The notes beneath the pieces are model-generated. The model was not told where the DNA came from, did no database searches, and was given only the letters and a program-made list of their open reading frames with translations. Of a stretch of 64,000 bases of DNA, positions 1 to 9,459 are shown in pieces. Origin of the DNA: Desertibaculum subflavum. GTDB lineage: Bacteria > Pseudomonadota > Alphaproteobacteria > Ferrovibrionales > Ferrovibrionaceae. Every line of letters starts with the position of its first letter. Position 1 is the stretch's first letter. The position numbers and the translations under genes were made by a program. The DNA is taken from assembly GCA_003576705.1 (NCBI GenBank), contig QOZS01000021.1, forward strand, positions 1 through 64,000. The letters are read 5' to 3'.

Positions 1-999
1 GCCCTGGCATCGCTGCCGCTCGGTGCCCTGCGCCTGCCGCCCGAGACCGTGCAGGCGCTGTCGCGGGTCGGCCTGCGCGCGGTCGGCGAGCTCGCCGCGC
101 TGCCGCGGGCGCCGCTGGCGCGCCGCTTCGGGCCCGATGTGGTGCAGCGGCTCGACCAGGCTTTCGGCCGCGTCAGGGAGCCGATCTCGCCGCAGCAGCC
201 GCCGGCACAGTTCCGCGCCCGCATCGCCTTCGCCGAGGCGATCGGCCGGCGCGAGGATATCGAGGAGGCGGTGCGCCGCCTGCTCAGACCCCTGATGGCC
301 GAGCTGGAGGATGCCGGCAAGGGCGTGCGCCGGCTCGACCTCGTCGCCTACCGGGTCGATGGCGGCTGCCAGCGCGTCGGCATCGGCACGGCGGCGCCGA
401 GCCGTTCCGCCCCGCATCTCTTCCGCCTGCTGGCAGAGCATTTCGAGCACATCGATCCCGGCTTCGGCATCGAGGTGCTGGCGCTGGAGGCGGCGGCGAT
501 CGATCCGCTCGAGCCGCAGCAGCTCGGCGCCGGCGGCATCGGCCTCGGCGACCTGATCGACCGGCTGCAGAACCGCCTCGGACCGGACCGCGTGGTGTCG
601 CTGTTGCCGGCCGACAGTCATGTGCCGGAACATGCCGTGGTGGTGCGTCCTGCCGATGCGGCGGTTGTCGCCCAAGGTGGTAGCTGGCGTGGCGGCGATT
701 GGCCGGCCAGTAATTGGCCAGAGAGGGGCGAGCGGCCCCTCGCGCTGCTCGCCGCGCCGGAGCGGATCGAGGCCGAGCCGGCGGAAGCGGCAGCGGAGCC
801 GCCGCAGCGCTTCACCTGGCGCCGCGTGATGCGCGAGGTGGTGCGGGCGGAAGGGCCGGAGCGCATCGCGCCGGAATGGTGGCGTATGTCGGGCACCCAG
901 CGCACGCGCGATTACTGGCGCATCGAGGATGCGGCCGGCCGCCGCTACTGGGTCTATCGCGACGTCGCCGGCTGGTACCTGCAGGGGTTGTTCGCATGA
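1..999 (+). CDS. imuB: ImuB, Y-family polymerase-like mutasome subunit (5' partial)
   Basis: C-terminal part of ImuB, the catalytically inactive Y-family polymerase relative that links ImuA and the beta clamp to the DnaE2 polymerase in SOS-induced translesion synthesis. The frame is open from base 1, so the gene starts upstream and the palm/finger region is not visible. The visible 332 codons hold the little-finger region and the characteristic ImuB tail (RFTWRRV, then TRDYWRIED, then WYLQGLFA at the end). Its TGA overlaps the ATG of dnaE2 (ATGA), the usual imuA-imuB-dnaE2 arrangement. No SOS box can be seen because the promoter lies outside the window. The identification rests on the tail and the neighbour. 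Confidence 0.9.
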   Translation, partial: ALASLPLGALRLPPETVQALSRVGLRAVGELAALPRAPLARRFGPDVVQRLDQAFGRVREPISPQQPPAQFRARIAFAEAIGRREDIEEAVRRLLRPLMAELEDAGKGVRRLDLVAYRVDGGCQRVGIGTAAPSRSAPHLFRLLAEHFEHIDPGFGIEVLALEAAAIDPLEPQQLGAGGIGLGDLIDRLQNRLGPDRVVSLLPADSHVPEHAVVVRPADAAVVAQGGSWRGGDWPASNWPERGERPLALLAAPERIEAEPAEAAAEPPQRFTWRRVMREVVRAEGPERIAPEWWRMSGTQRTRDYWRIEDAAGRRYWVYRDVAGWYLQGLFA

Positions 1000-3900
1000 C
1001 CGCCGCGGAGCAGGCCGCGCCCGCTTATGTCGAGCTGCAGGTCACTACCAATTTCAGCTTCCTGCGCGGCGCCTCGCAGCCGGAGGAGCTGGTGGTGGCG
1101 GCGGCGGCTCTCGGCCACCCCGCGATCGGCATCGCCGACCGCAACTCGCTCGCCGGCGTGGTGCGGGCGCATGTGATGGCGAAGGAGCAGGGCATCCGGA
1201 TCGTGGTCGGCGCCCGGCTCGACTTCTCCGATGCGCCTTCGGTGCTGTGCTATCCGGCCGACCGGCGCGCCTATGGCCGGCTCTGCTGCCTGCTCACCAC
1301 CGGGCGGCGGCGCGCGCCCAAGGGCGAATGCCATCTCACCGTGGCCGATCTCTGCGACCAGGCGGAAGGCCAGGTCGTCGTCGCCCTGGCGCCGGAAGAA
1401 AGGGAGTGGAGCGACGACACCTTCCTGCGCCATCTCCGCCGGCTCCGGATCGTCTGCGGCGACCGGCTCTATCTCGCCGCGCAGGCGCTGTATCGCGGCG
1501 ATGACGCCAGGCGCATCGCCCGCCTGGCGCGGCTCGCTGACATTGCGGGCGTGCCGCTCGTGGCCTCGAACGACGTGCATTATCACGGCCGCGCGCGCCG
1601 GCCGCTCGCCGACGTGCTGGCCTGCATCCGCGCCAAGACCACGCTCGCGGAAGCGGGTTCGCTGCTGCATCCCCATGCCGAGCGGCATCTGAAGCCGGCG
1701 GCGGAGATGGCGCGCCTGTTCCGCGCCTGGCCGGAGGCGCTGGCGCGCACGGTCGAGATCGCCGGGCGCTGCCGCTTCTCGCTCGCCGAGCTGGCCTATG
1801 TCTATCCGGCGGAATCGGAAGCCGGCGATCCGCAGGCGGTGCTGGAGCGCCTCGCCTGGGAAGGTGCTGCCATGCGCTATCCGGAAGGCGTGCCGGACAA
1901 GGTGCGGAAATCACTGGCCGACGAGCTCGCGCTGATCGGCCGGCTCGGCTATGCGCCGTATTTCCTCACCGTGCACGACATCGTGCGCTTCGCCCGCAGC
2001 CAGCGGATTCTCTGCCAGGGCCGCGGCTCGGCGGCGAATTCGGTGATCTGCTTCTGCCTCGGCATCACCGAGGTCAACCCGATGCAGGTCGACCTCCTGT
2101 TCGCCCGCTTCGTCTCCGAGGAGCGCAAGGAGCCGCCGGATATCGACGTCGATTTCGAGCACGAGCGGCGCGAGGAGGTGATCCAGTACATCTATCGGAA
2201 ATACGGCCGCGATCGTGCCGGGCTGACGGCCGTCGTCATCAGCTATCGCTGGCGCAGTGCGATCCGCGATGTCGGCAAGGTGATGGGGCTCTCGCTCGAC
2301 ACCGTGGCGGCTTTGGCGCGCGTCACCTGGGGCTGGGAGACGATCGACGATGCGCCCAAGGTGGCGCGCGAGGCGGGCCTCGACGCGGACGACGCCAACC
2401 TGATCCGCGCCATCGGCCTGGCGCTGGAGCTGATCGGCTTCCCGCGCCATCTGTCGCAGCATGTCGGCGGCTTCGTCATTACCCGCGGCCCGCTCTCGGA
2501 GAGCGTGCCGATCGAGAACGCGGCGATGGAAGACCGCACCGTGATCGAATGGGACAAGGACGATATCGATTCGCTCGGCATGCTGAAGGTCGACGTGCTC
2601 GGCCTCGGCATGCTGACCTGCATCCGCAAGGCCTTCGGCCTGCTGCAGCAGCATCACGGCCGCGAGGTGACTTTGGCCTCCGTGCCGCAAGGGGATCCGC
2701 AAGTCTACGAGATGCTGCAGAAGGCGGATTCGATCGGCGTGTTCCAGGTCGAGAGCCGGGCGCAGATGTCGATGCTGCCGCGCCTCAAGCCCCGGACCTT
2801 CTACGACCTCGTCATCGAGGTGGCGATCGTGCGCCCCGGCCCGATCCAGGGCGACATGGTGCATCCCTATCTCCGCCGCCGCGAAGGCAAGGAGAGAGTG
2901 GAATATCCGCGGCCCGAGCTCGCCGCGGTGTTGGCCAAGACCTGCGGCGTGCCGCTGTTCCAGGAACAGGCGATGAGCATCGCCATCGTGGCCGCCGGCT
3001 TCACCCCGGGCGAAGCGGACAAGCTGCGCCGCGCCATGGCGACCTTCAAGCGCACCGGCACGATCGGCCATTTTGAGAAGAAGATGATCGACGGCATGGT
3101 GAAGAACGGCTATCCGCGCGATTTCGCGGTGCGCTGCTTCAAGCAGATCGAGGGCTTCGGCGAATACGGCTTTCCGGAGAGCCATGCGGCGAGCTTCGCG
3201 CTGCTCGTCTATGTCTCGGCCTGGCTGAAGCGGCATTATCCGGCCGCCTTCGCGAGCGCCCTGATCAACAGCCAGCCGATGGGCTTCTACGCGCCGGCGC
3301 AGATCGTGCGCGATGCGCAAGCGCATGGCGTCGAGGCGCGCCCTGTCGATGTCAACCGCAGCGACTGGGACTGCACGCTCGAACCTTCAGGCGGCAGCGC
3401 GAACCGCGTCGCGCTGCGGCTCGGGCTCCGCCTGGTCAAGGGCCTGGCGGAGGATGCGGCGACGCGTCTGGTGGAGCGTCGGGGTGCGGGCTACAGCTCG
3501 ATCCGCGAGCTCTGGCGGCGGGCCGAGCTATCACGCCTATCGCTCGAGGCGCTGGCGGCGGCGGACGCCTTCGCCTCGATGGGCCTCGACCGCCGCAAGG
3601 CGCATTGGGAGATCCGCGCGCTCGGCGACAAGCCGCTGCCGCTCTTCGCGGTGGTGGAGGGCATGGTGCGGCCAGGCAGCAACCTGCCGCCGCCCGACCT
3701 GGCCGAGGAGCCGGAGGTCGCGCTGCCGGCCATGCCGCTCGGCGAGGCACTGGTCGAGGATTACGGCAGCCTGGGCCTCAGCCTGAAATCGCATCCCGCC
3801 GCGCTGCTGCGTGGCGCACTCACCGCCGAAGGCTATGTGCCGACCGCGCGCCTGGCCGAGACGGCGGACGGCAGCTGGATTTCGGTCGCCGGCATCGTGC

Positions 3901-4235
3901 TGGTGCGCCAGCGGCCGGGCACCGCTTCCGGCGTGATCTTCGCGACCCTGGAGGACGAAATCGGCATCGCCAACGTGATTGTCTGGCCCAAGGTGTTCGA
4001 GCGCTATCGCCGCACCGTGCTCGGCGCTCGCCTGCTCGGCGTGCACGGCAAGCTGCAGCGGGAAGGCCTGGTCGTGCACGTGATCGCCGAACGGCTCGAC
4101 GACCTCTCCCGCCATCTCGACCGCCTGACCACGATCGACAGCCCCTTCGAGCCGCCGCTGACCCGTGCGGATCACATCCGCCATCCCGGCACCGACGCCC
4201 GCGGCGCCATGCCGAAGGGGCGGAATTTTCACTGA
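996..4235 (+). CDS. dnaE2: Error-prone DNA polymerase DnaE2 (ImuC)
   Basis: C-family DNA polymerase of 1079 residues that carries out mutagenic lesion bypass with ImuA and ImuB after SOS induction. An N-terminal PHP-type domain begins at YVELQVTTNFSFLRGASQPEEL and the polymerase core carries the PDIDVDF aspartate motif at about residue 385. An OB-fold-like segment near the C-terminus reads SWISVAGIVLVRQRPGTASG. The length fits DnaE2 rather than the replicative DnaE1 (about 1150-1180). The ATG at 996 overlaps the imuB stop by 4 bp; the open frame runs further upstream, but that stretch is inside imuB and is not expected to be translated. Confidence 0.96.
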   Translation: MTAAEQAAPAYVELQVTTNFSFLRGASQPEELVVAAAALGHPAIGIADRNSLAGVVRAHVMAKEQGIRIVVGARLDFSDAPSVLCYPADRRAYGRLCCLLTTGRRRAPKGECHLTVADLCDQAEGQVVVALAPEEREWSDDTFLRHLRRLRIVCGDRLYLAAQALYRGDDARRIARLARLADIAGVPLVASNDVHYHGRARRPLADVLACIRAKTTLAEAGSLLHPHAERHLKPAAEMARLFRAWPEALARTVEIAGRCRFSLAELAYVYPAESEAGDPQAVLERLAWEGAAMRYPEGVPDKVRKSLADELALIGRLGYAPYFLTVHDIVRFARSQRILCQGRGSAANSVICFCLGITEVNPMQVDLLFARFVSEERKEPPDIDVDFEHERREEVIQYIYRKYGRDRAGLTAVVISYRWRSAIRDVGKVMGLSLDTVAALARVTWGWETIDDAPKVAREAGLDADDANLIRAIGLALELIGFPRHLSQHVGGFVITRGPLSESVPIENAAMEDRTVIEWDKDDIDSLGMLKVDVLGLGMLTCIRKAFGLLQQHHGREVTLASVPQGDPQVYEMLQKADSIGVFQVESRAQMSMLPRLKPRTFYDLVIEVAIVRPGPIQGDMVHPYLRRREGKERVEYPRPELAAVLAKTCGVPLFQEQAMSIAIVAAGFTPGEADKLRRAMATFKRTGTIGHFEKKMIDGMVKNGYPRDFAVRCFKQIEGFGEYGFPESHAASFALLVYVSAWLKRHYPAAFASALINSQPMGFYAPAQIVRDAQAHGVEARPVDVNRSDWDCTLEPSGGSANRVALRLGLRLVKGLAEDAATRLVERRGAGYSSIRELWRRAELSRLSLEALAAADAFASMGLDRRKAHWEIRALGDKPLPLFAVVEGMVRPGSNLPPPDLAEEPEVALPAMPLGEALVEDYGSLGLSLKSHPAALLRGALTAEGYVPTARLAETADGSWISVAGIVLVRQRPGTASGVIFATLEDEIGIANVIVWPKVFERYRRTVLGARLLGVHGKLQREGLVVHVIAERLDDLSRHLDRLTTIDSPFEPPLTRADHIRHPGTDARGAMPKGRNFH

Positions 4236-4280
4236 AGGCGGATCCACGAAAGCGCTAAGCTTCCGCGCGGAGGAAGCGCG

Positions 4281-4664
4281 ATGATCAAGATCACCTTCTG
4301 CCTGCGCCGCAAGGCCGGGATGAGCGCGGCGACATTTCACGAGTACTGGCTGAACAGCCACGGGCCGCTGGTCGCCTCGCTTCAGCCGGCGCTCGGCATG
4401 CGCCGCTACGTGCAGACGCATGCGATAGATACGCCCTATGATCAGTCGATCCGCGAGAACCGCGGCGCGCCGGAGCCGTTCGACGGCATCGCCGAGCTCT
4501 GGTGGGAGAGCCTCGAGGCGCTGGCCGCCGGATTCGCGACGCCGGAGGGGCGGCGCGCCGGGCGCACCCTGCTGGAGGACGAGCGCAAGTTCATCGATCT
4601 CGCGCGCTCGCCGCTGTGGTTCAATCGCGAGCATGTCATCGTGGGCAAGGAAACGCCGCCATGA
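4281..4664 (+). CDS. EthD-family protein
   Basis: Small protein (127 aa) of the EthD/dimeric alpha-beta barrel family. It opens with MIKITFCLRRKAGMSAATFHEYW and continues with NSHGPLV, the typical EthD start in which a strand is followed by a conserved F-x-x-Y-W-x-x-x-H-x-x-L/P. Family members are often small ligand-binding or accessory proteins in the oxidation of hydrophobic compounds; the substrate here is unknown. A good ribosome-binding site (GCGGAGGAAGCGCG) precedes the ATG. The gene ends in a 4-bp ATGA overlap with the following SnoaL-like gene, so the two are probably translated together. No direct link to the upstream polymerase is implied. Confidence 0.8.
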   Translation: MIKITFCLRRKAGMSAATFHEYWLNSHGPLVASLQPALGMRRYVQTHAIDTPYDQSIRENRGAPEPFDGIAELWWESLEALAAGFATPEGRRAGRTLLEDERKFIDLARSPLWFNREHVIVGKETPP

Positions 4665-5131
4665 GCTTCGTCGAGCTGCTGTCGAACTTCACCAAGGCGG
4701 TCGAGACCGCCGATCACGAGGGCCTGGCCAACCTGTTCCTGCCGGACGGCACCTATGTCGACGGCTTCTACGGCGCGTTCATCGGCCGCCCCGCCATCGC
4801 CGGCATGCTGCGCGATCATTTCTGGGGTCATGCGAAGGCATTCCGCTGGCAGATGCTGGACCCGGTGCAGCAGGGCGCGAACGGCTATGTCCACTGGATC
4901 TTCAGCTACACCTCGGTGCTGCCGGAGGCGCAGGGCCGCCGGGTCGTGTTCGAGGGCATGAGCCGGTTCGAACTCGAAGGCGATCTGATCCGCCGCTACA
5001 CCGAGCAGTTCGACCGCGGCCTCGCGCTGGCCCAGCTCGGCTTCCCGCCGGAGCGTATCGCCAAGGCGGTGCATCGCGCGGCGGAGCGGCAGAACGCCAA
5101 ACCCGAAGTGCGGCCGCATCTCACCGCGTAG
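4661..5131 (+). CDS. SnoaL/NTF2-like domain protein
   Basis: Protein of 156 residues with the NTF2-like (SnoaL) cone fold pattern: an N-terminal helix MSFVELLSNFTKAVETADHEGL, then LFLPDGTYVDGFYGAFIGRPAI, then beta strands ending FELEGDLIRRYTEQFDRGLA. SnoaL-like proteins act as isomerases, dehydratases or small-molecule-binding partners; the sequence does not tell which. The start at 4661 gives a 4-bp overlap with the EthD-like gene upstream, preferred over an earlier in-frame ATG inside that gene. The two form a probable bicistronic unit acting on a hydrophobic substrate. Transcription converges on ppx. Confidence 0.78.
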   Translation: MSFVELLSNFTKAVETADHEGLANLFLPDGTYVDGFYGAFIGRPAIAGMLRDHFWGHAKAFRWQMLDPVQQGANGYVHWIFSYTSVLPEAQGRRVVFEGMSRFELEGDLIRRYTEQFDRGLALAQLGFPPERIAKAVHRAAERQNAKPEVRPHLTA

Positions 5132-5142
5132 GGCGGGCAGGA

Positions 5143-6654
5143 TCAGCCCTTCGCCCGCCCGCGGCGTCCCGTTTCGACGGTCGTCGGCCGCAGGTTGAGC
5201 GCCTGCGCCAGCGCCTCGAAGCGTCGCTCGACCGCCTCGCCCAGGACCGCCCGGCCGGCGGGCCGGACCGCCAGGACGAGGTCCTTGCCGTCGACCGAGA
5301 GCTCGGCCACCTCGTCGAGCGCATTGGTGCCGCCGGTCAGCGCCTCGCCGAGCCGGATGGCAAGCCCGATGGCGAGCGCCCGCTGCTGCCCGGCATCGCT
5401 GACCAGCGGCAGGCCGGGTTCCACCGCCGGCCCGTCGATATGGCCTTCGTAGCGCGCGTGGACGGCGAGGGCGACGAAAGCGCGCGAGGGATGGTCGATG
5501 CCGACGAAGGGCGCGCGCAGGATGCGGCGGAACGCCTGCTCGCCGCGGTAGTCCGGATTGACCCGCCAGGCAACGTCGGCAAGCAGGCAGGCCGCGAGCC
5601 TGAGCCGTGCCTCGTCCGCCTTGGCATCGGGGAAGACCGGCTGGACGAAACGGTCGAGATCGTCGCCATGCATGCCGAAGCGGTTCTCACGCTCGCCCAT
5701 GTCGCGGCAGAGCGCGAGGAACGGATCCTCGGCCCGGACGGCCGGGGCCAGGATGTCGAAATGCAGGCCTTCGCGAACACCATTGGCCGAGAAGATCACT
5801 TGCGCGGGCTTCGCCCGCTTGATCAGCCGCCGCAGCACCAGCGCGGCAAGCGGCACCGTCTCGAGCCGCCGCTTCGGCACGCCGCCCATGCGGGCGACCG
5901 ATTCCCGGCTCTGCCGCGAGAGCAGCCGCGCCATATCGGCGATCTCGTCCGCCGGCACCTGGTAGTGGTGAATGATGTGTAGCGGATAGTCGTTCTGGGC
6001 CATGTGTACGCGGGCAATGGCGCGCCAGGCGCCGCCGACCAGATAGAGCGAGCGGCCGCGCCCTTGATCGAGCCAGGCGAGCGAGGCCAGGGCTTCGTCG
6101 GCGCGGTCGCGCGCCGCCGGCATGGAGAGGTGGGCGAGGCGGAAGGGGCCGAGCGGCAGGGTCGCGTGGTCGCCGAGCTTCGTCTTGTCGAGGGCGACCA
6201 GTTCGAGCGAGCCGCCGCCGAGATCGCCCATGATGCCGTCGGCATCGGGGATGGCGGACACCACGCCGAGCGCCGACAGTCGCGCCTCCTCGCCGCCGCT
6301 CAGGATGCGCGGGATCACGCCGCATTCGCGCTTGATGCGATCGATGAAGGCGGCGCCGTCGCTCGCCTCGCGCACGGCGGCGGTGGCGACCAGGTCGAAG
6401 GTCGTGACCTTCATCCGCTCGGCCAGTACGACGAAACGGCGGATCGCGGCGACCGCCGTTTCCACGCCCTGCGGGTCGAGCTTGCCGGTCTCCGCCAGGT
6501 TGCGGCCGAGCCCCGCCAGGACCTTCTCGTTGAAGATCGGCGTGGGTGAGCGGTCGGGGCCGGTGAACACGACCAGACGGACCGAGTTCGACCCGACATC
6601 GACGACCGCTATGTAAGTGCCGGCGGGCGAACCCGCCGTCGATGCTGGGGGCAT
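5143..6654 (-). CDS. ppx: Exopolyphosphatase (Ppx/GppA family)
   Basis: Protein of 503 residues of the Ppx/GppA actin-like ATPase superfamily, which removes terminal phosphate from polyphosphate or pppGpp. The first phosphate loop is YIAVVDVGSNSVRLVVF (about residue 13), a conserved acidic/glycine segment is GDLGGGSLELVALD (about residue 140), and a C-terminal HD-like helical half follows (MHGDDLDRFVQPVFPDA onward). The ATG at 6654 lies 3 bp after the ppk stop, so the two are co-transcribed, pairing polyphosphate synthesis and breakdown. The choice of Ppx over GppA follows from this pairing, not from a specificity residue. Confidence 0.93.
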   Translation of the reverse strand: MPPASTAGSPAGTYIAVVDVGSNSVRLVVFTGPDRSPTPIFNEKVLAGLGRNLAETGKLDPQGVETAVAAIRRFVVLAERMKVTTFDLVATAAVREASDGAAFIDRIKRECGVIPRILSGGEEARLSALGVVSAIPDADGIMGDLGGGSLELVALDKTKLGDHATLPLGPFRLAHLSMPAARDRADEALASLAWLDQGRGRSLYLVGGAWRAIARVHMAQNDYPLHIIHHYQVPADEIADMARLLSRQSRESVARMGGVPKRRLETVPLAALVLRRLIKRAKPAQVIFSANGVREGLHFDILAPAVRAEDPFLALCRDMGERENRFGMHGDDLDRFVQPVFPDAKADEARLRLAACLLADVAWRVNPDYRGEQAFRRILRAPFVGIDHPSRAFVALAVHARYEGHIDGPAVEPGLPLVSDAGQQRALAIGLAIRLGEALTGGTNALDEVAELSVDGKDLVLAVRPAGRAVLGEAVERRFEALAQALNLRPTTVETGRRGRAKG

Positions 6655-6657
6655 TCC

Positions 6658-8826
6658 TTAACGCGATTTGAGATCGAGTCGACGCACCGAGCGAGTCTGC
6701 AACGCCTTGCCCCGGCCGGAAAGGCTTGGATTGGTCATGAAGTAGGTGTGGGCGCTGAACGAAGCGGCGCCGGCATCGATCCGGTCATAGGTCCCGTCCG
6801 AGTTGAGGCGCCAGCTCTGTGCCGTGTCCTTCAGGTTGGCCACCATGATCTGATCCAGCACCTGCTCGTGGACGGTCGGATTCCGTACCGGTACCAGAAC
6901 CTCGACGCGGCGGTCGAAGTTCCGCGGCATCCAATCGGCGGAGGAAATGAACACCTTGGCCTTGGGCGAAGGCAGCCCGTGCCCGGCGCCGAAGCAGACA
7001 ATGCGCGAATGTTCGAGGAACCTGCCGACGATCGACTTGACGCGGATGTTCTCGGACAAGCCTGGCACGCCGGGACGCAGGCAGCAGATGCCGCGCACGA
7101 TCAGGTCGATCTGTACGCCCGCCGCGCTGGCGCGATAGAGCGCATCGATCGAGGTGGCGTCGACCAGCGAGTTCAGCTTGGCCCAGATCGCGGCCGGGCG
7201 GCCGGCCTTGGCATGCTCGATCTCCTCGTCGATCAGGCGGAGCAGGGTGGGGCGGAGCGAGATCGGCGACACCGCGATCTGCGTCATCGCTTCCGGCTCG
7301 GCATAGCCGGTCATGTAGTTGAACAGCCGCGACGCGTCGTGACCGAGCTCCGGGTCGCAGGTGAAGAACGACAGGTCCGTATAGATGCGCGCGGTAATCG
7401 GGTGGTAGTTGCCGGTGCCGAAATGCACGTAGGTGCGGAGCGAGGCGCCCTCGCGGCGGACCACCAGCGATACCTTGGCATGCGTCTTGAGTTCGATGAA
7501 GCCGTACACCACCTGCACGCCGGCGCGCTCCAGGTCGCGCGCCCAGCGGATATTGGCGGCCTCGTCGAAGCGGGCCTTCAACTCGACCAGGGCGGTGACC
7601 GTCTTGCCGGCCTCCGCCGCCTCGATCAGCGCCTTGACGATCGGGCTGTCGTCGGAGGTGCGGTACAGCGTCTGCTTGATGGCGACGACATTGGGGTCGG
7701 CCGTTGCCTGGCGCAGGAACTGCACCACCACGTCGAAGCTCTCGTAGGGGTGATGGACGATGATGTCCTTCTGCCGGATCGCCGCGAAGCAATCGCCGCC
7801 GAAATCGCGGATGCGCTCCGGGAAGCGCGGGTCATAGGGCGAGAATTTGAGGTCCGGACGCTCGTCGACGATCAGCTGCTTGATGTCGGCAAGGCCGAGA
7901 ATACCGTCGACGATGGTGACGTTCTCGGGCTTGACCTCGAGCTCGTCCATGACGAAGCGGCGGAGCCCTTCGGGCATCGCCGCGTCGACCTTGAGGCGGA
8001 TCACGCTGCCGCGGCGGCGGCGCTTCAGCGCGGTCTCGAACACGCGCACCAGGTCTTCGGCCTCTTCCTCGATCTCGATGTCGCTGTCGCGGGTGATGCG
8101 GAACAGGCCGCGGCTGACCACGCCATAGCCCGGGAACAGTCGGGCCAGAAACAGCTCGACCAGCGTCTCGAGCGGCAGGAAGCGGAGCGTCTCGCCCGGC
8201 AGGCGGAAGAAGCGCCCGACCTGGCTCGGCAGCATCAGCAGGGCGTTCATCGGCCTGCCGTCGCGGATGCGCTTCAGCTCCAGCACGAGCGCGAAGCCTA
8301 GATTGGGCATGAACGGGAACGGATGCGCCGGGTCGATCGCCATCGGCGTCAGTACCGGGAAGACGTGCTCGAGGAAGAAGGTCTCGAGCCAGTCTTTGTC
8401 GGCGGCGGAAAGCTCGTCCGGCTGGACGACGACGACGCCGGCGGCACGCAGCTCCGGCACCAGCACGTTCCAGCAGCGCTGCTGCTCGGCCATCAGCTCG
8501 CCGGCAGCCTCGGTGAGCAGGGCGAGCTGCTGGGCCGCGGTCAGGCCCTCCGGGCTCTGCACCTGGACCCCGGCGCGGACCTGGCCCCAAAGGCCGGCGA
8601 CGCGCACCATGAAGAACTCGTCCAGGTTGTTGGCCGAGATCGACAGGAAGCGCAGCCGCTCCAGCAGCGGGTGGTGGGTATTGTAGGCCTCCTCCATGAC
8701 CCGCTTGTTGAAGGCCAGCCAGGACAGCTCACGATTGATGAAGCGGTCCTTCGGCGCGAAGCCGAGATAGCTCTCGGCGATCATCGGCAAGCCGGCCTGT
8801 TTCAACGCTGCTGCGGTTTCCGCCAT
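6658..8826 (-). CDS. ppk: Polyphosphate kinase 1
   Basis: Polyphosphate kinase (722 aa), which reversibly transfers the gamma phosphate of ATP to polyphosphate. The N-terminal domain starts [15 protein letters not shown]. Two phospholipase-D-like catalytic domains follow, with the phosphorylated histidine in [13 protein letters not shown] and the second conserved histidine in [19 protein letters not shown]. The length is normal for PPK1 (about 690-740). The ATG at 8826 is chosen because the product then begins shortly before the conserved domain; the open frame continues to 9261, but that part overlaps the divergent sixA-like gene. First gene of a ppk-ppx operon. Confidence 0.96.
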   Translation of the reverse strand: MAETAAALKQAGLPMIAESYLGFAPKDRFINRELSWLAFNKRVMEEAYNTHHPLLERLRFLSISANNLDEFFMVRVAGLWGQVRAGVQVQSPEGLTAAQQLALLTEAAGELMAEQQRCWNVLVPELRAAGVVVVQPDELSAADKDWLETFFLEHVFPVLTPMAIDPAHPFPFMPNLGFALVLELKRIRDGRPMNALLMLPSQVGRFFRLPGETLRFLPLETLVELFLARLFPGYGVVSRGLFRITRDSDIEIEEEAEDLVRVFETALKRRRRGSVIRLKVDAAMPEGLRRFVMDELEVKPENVTIVDGILGLADIKQLIVDERPDLKFSPYDPRFPERIRDFGGDCFAAIRQKDIIVHHPYESFDVVVQFLRQATADPNVVAIKQTLYRTSDDSPIVKALIEAAEAGKTVTALVELKARFDEAANIRWARDLERAGVQVVYGFIELKTHAKVSLVVRREGASLRTYVHFGTGNYHPITARIYTDLSFFTCDPELGHDASRLFNYMTGYAEPEAMTQIAVSPISLRPTLLRLIDEEIEHAKAGRPAAIWAKLNSLVDATSIDALYRASAAGVQIDLIVRGICCLRPGVPGLSENIRVKSIVGRFLEHSRIVCFGAGHGLPSPKAKVFISSADWMPRNFDRRVEVLVPVRNPTVHEQVLDQIMVANLKDTAQSWRLNSDGTYDRIDAGAASFSAHTYFMTNPSLSGRGKALQTRSVRRLDLKSR

Positions 8827-8878
8827 GCTGCTATTCCTGTGGCCCGGCCCGACGCGTATATCTCGGGGCCGGCGGGGT

Positions 8879-8907
8879 GATTCTGGACGGACTATACAAC
8901 AGGTCAA
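8879..8907 (-). promoter_or_regulatory. Putative ppk promoter with overlapping palindrome
   Basis: On the minus strand TTGACC (8907-8902) is followed after 16 bp by CAGAAT (8885-8880), about 55 bp from the ppk start. The -35 hexamer overlaps a dyad at 8905-8920, CAAAATG-TC-CATTTTG, with two 7-base arms. This is a plausible operator in the ppk/sixA divergent region. No regulator is identified, and the site does not clearly match a Pho box. Confidence 0.4.
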
Positions 8908-8934
8908 AATGTCCATTTTGTTACGGCCGGCAGG

Positions 8935-9459
8935 ATGAGGCACCTCTACCTTCTGCGCCACACCAAGTCGGCCTGGGACGTGCCGGGGCAGAGCGACAAG
9001 GAGCGGCCGCTGGCCCCGCGCGGCCGCAAGGCCTGCCGGCCGATGGGGCGCCTGCTCGCCGCCCTGGACCCGGCGCCGGATCAGGTGCTCTGCTCCACCG
9101 CCGTGCGGGCGCGGCAGACCTGGGAGGGCTGTGCGAAGGCGGGTGGCCTCGATTGGCCGACGAGCTTCCGCGACGACCTCTATCTGGCCACGGCGAACCA
9201 GCTGCTGCACGCGGTGCGGCGGCTGCCCGGCTCGACCGCGGCCGTGCTGCTGGTCGGGCACAACCCGGGCATGGAGGAGCTTGCCCGTGCGCTGGCGGGC
9301 CGCGGCTCCGACGCGGCGGCGCTGGCGCGCCTGGCGGAGAAATATCCGACCGGCGGCTTTGCCGCCTTCGCGGCGCCGCTTGCCGCCTGGTCCGATCTCG
9401 CCTTTGGCGCAGCGCGGCTCGTCGCGTTCGAGACGCCGAAGCGGCTGGAGGAGGGATGA
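8935..9459 (+). CDS. SixA-like phosphohistidine phosphatase (histidine phosphatase family)
   Basis: Protein of 174 residues of the branch-2-like histidine phosphatase (RHG) family. The catalytic RHT motif is at residues 8-10 ([11 protein letters not shown]) and the second histidine is in [13 protein letters not shown] at residue 109; these form the phosphoryl-transfer pocket. The size and the N-terminal motif match SixA, which dephosphorylates phosphohistidine in phosphorelay or PTS-Ntr proteins, although several small RHG phosphatases share them. It is divergent from ppk across about 108 bp and overlaps the following CoA-transferase gene by ATGA, so translation of the two is probably coupled. 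Confidence 0.85.
   Translation: MRHLYLLRHTKSAWDVPGQSDKERPLAPRGRKACRPMGRLLAALDPAPDQVLCSTAVRARQTWEGCAKAGGLDWPTSFRDDLYLATANQLLHAVRRLPGSTAAVLLVGHNPGMEELARALAGRGSDAAALARLAEKYPTGGFAAFAAPLAAWSDLAFGAARLVAFETPKRLEEG

Noticed and set aside
1911..3326. Long minus-strand open frame opposite dnaE2
   Set aside because: Composition is Arg/His/Leu-rich and low in conserved motifs, as expected from the antisense of a high-G+C gene; dnaE2 on the plus strand is complete and conserved.
8827..9261. Upstream extension of the ppk frame
   Set aside because: The extra 145 codons overlap the divergent SixA-like gene and carry no PPK homology; PPK1 starts normally near 8826.
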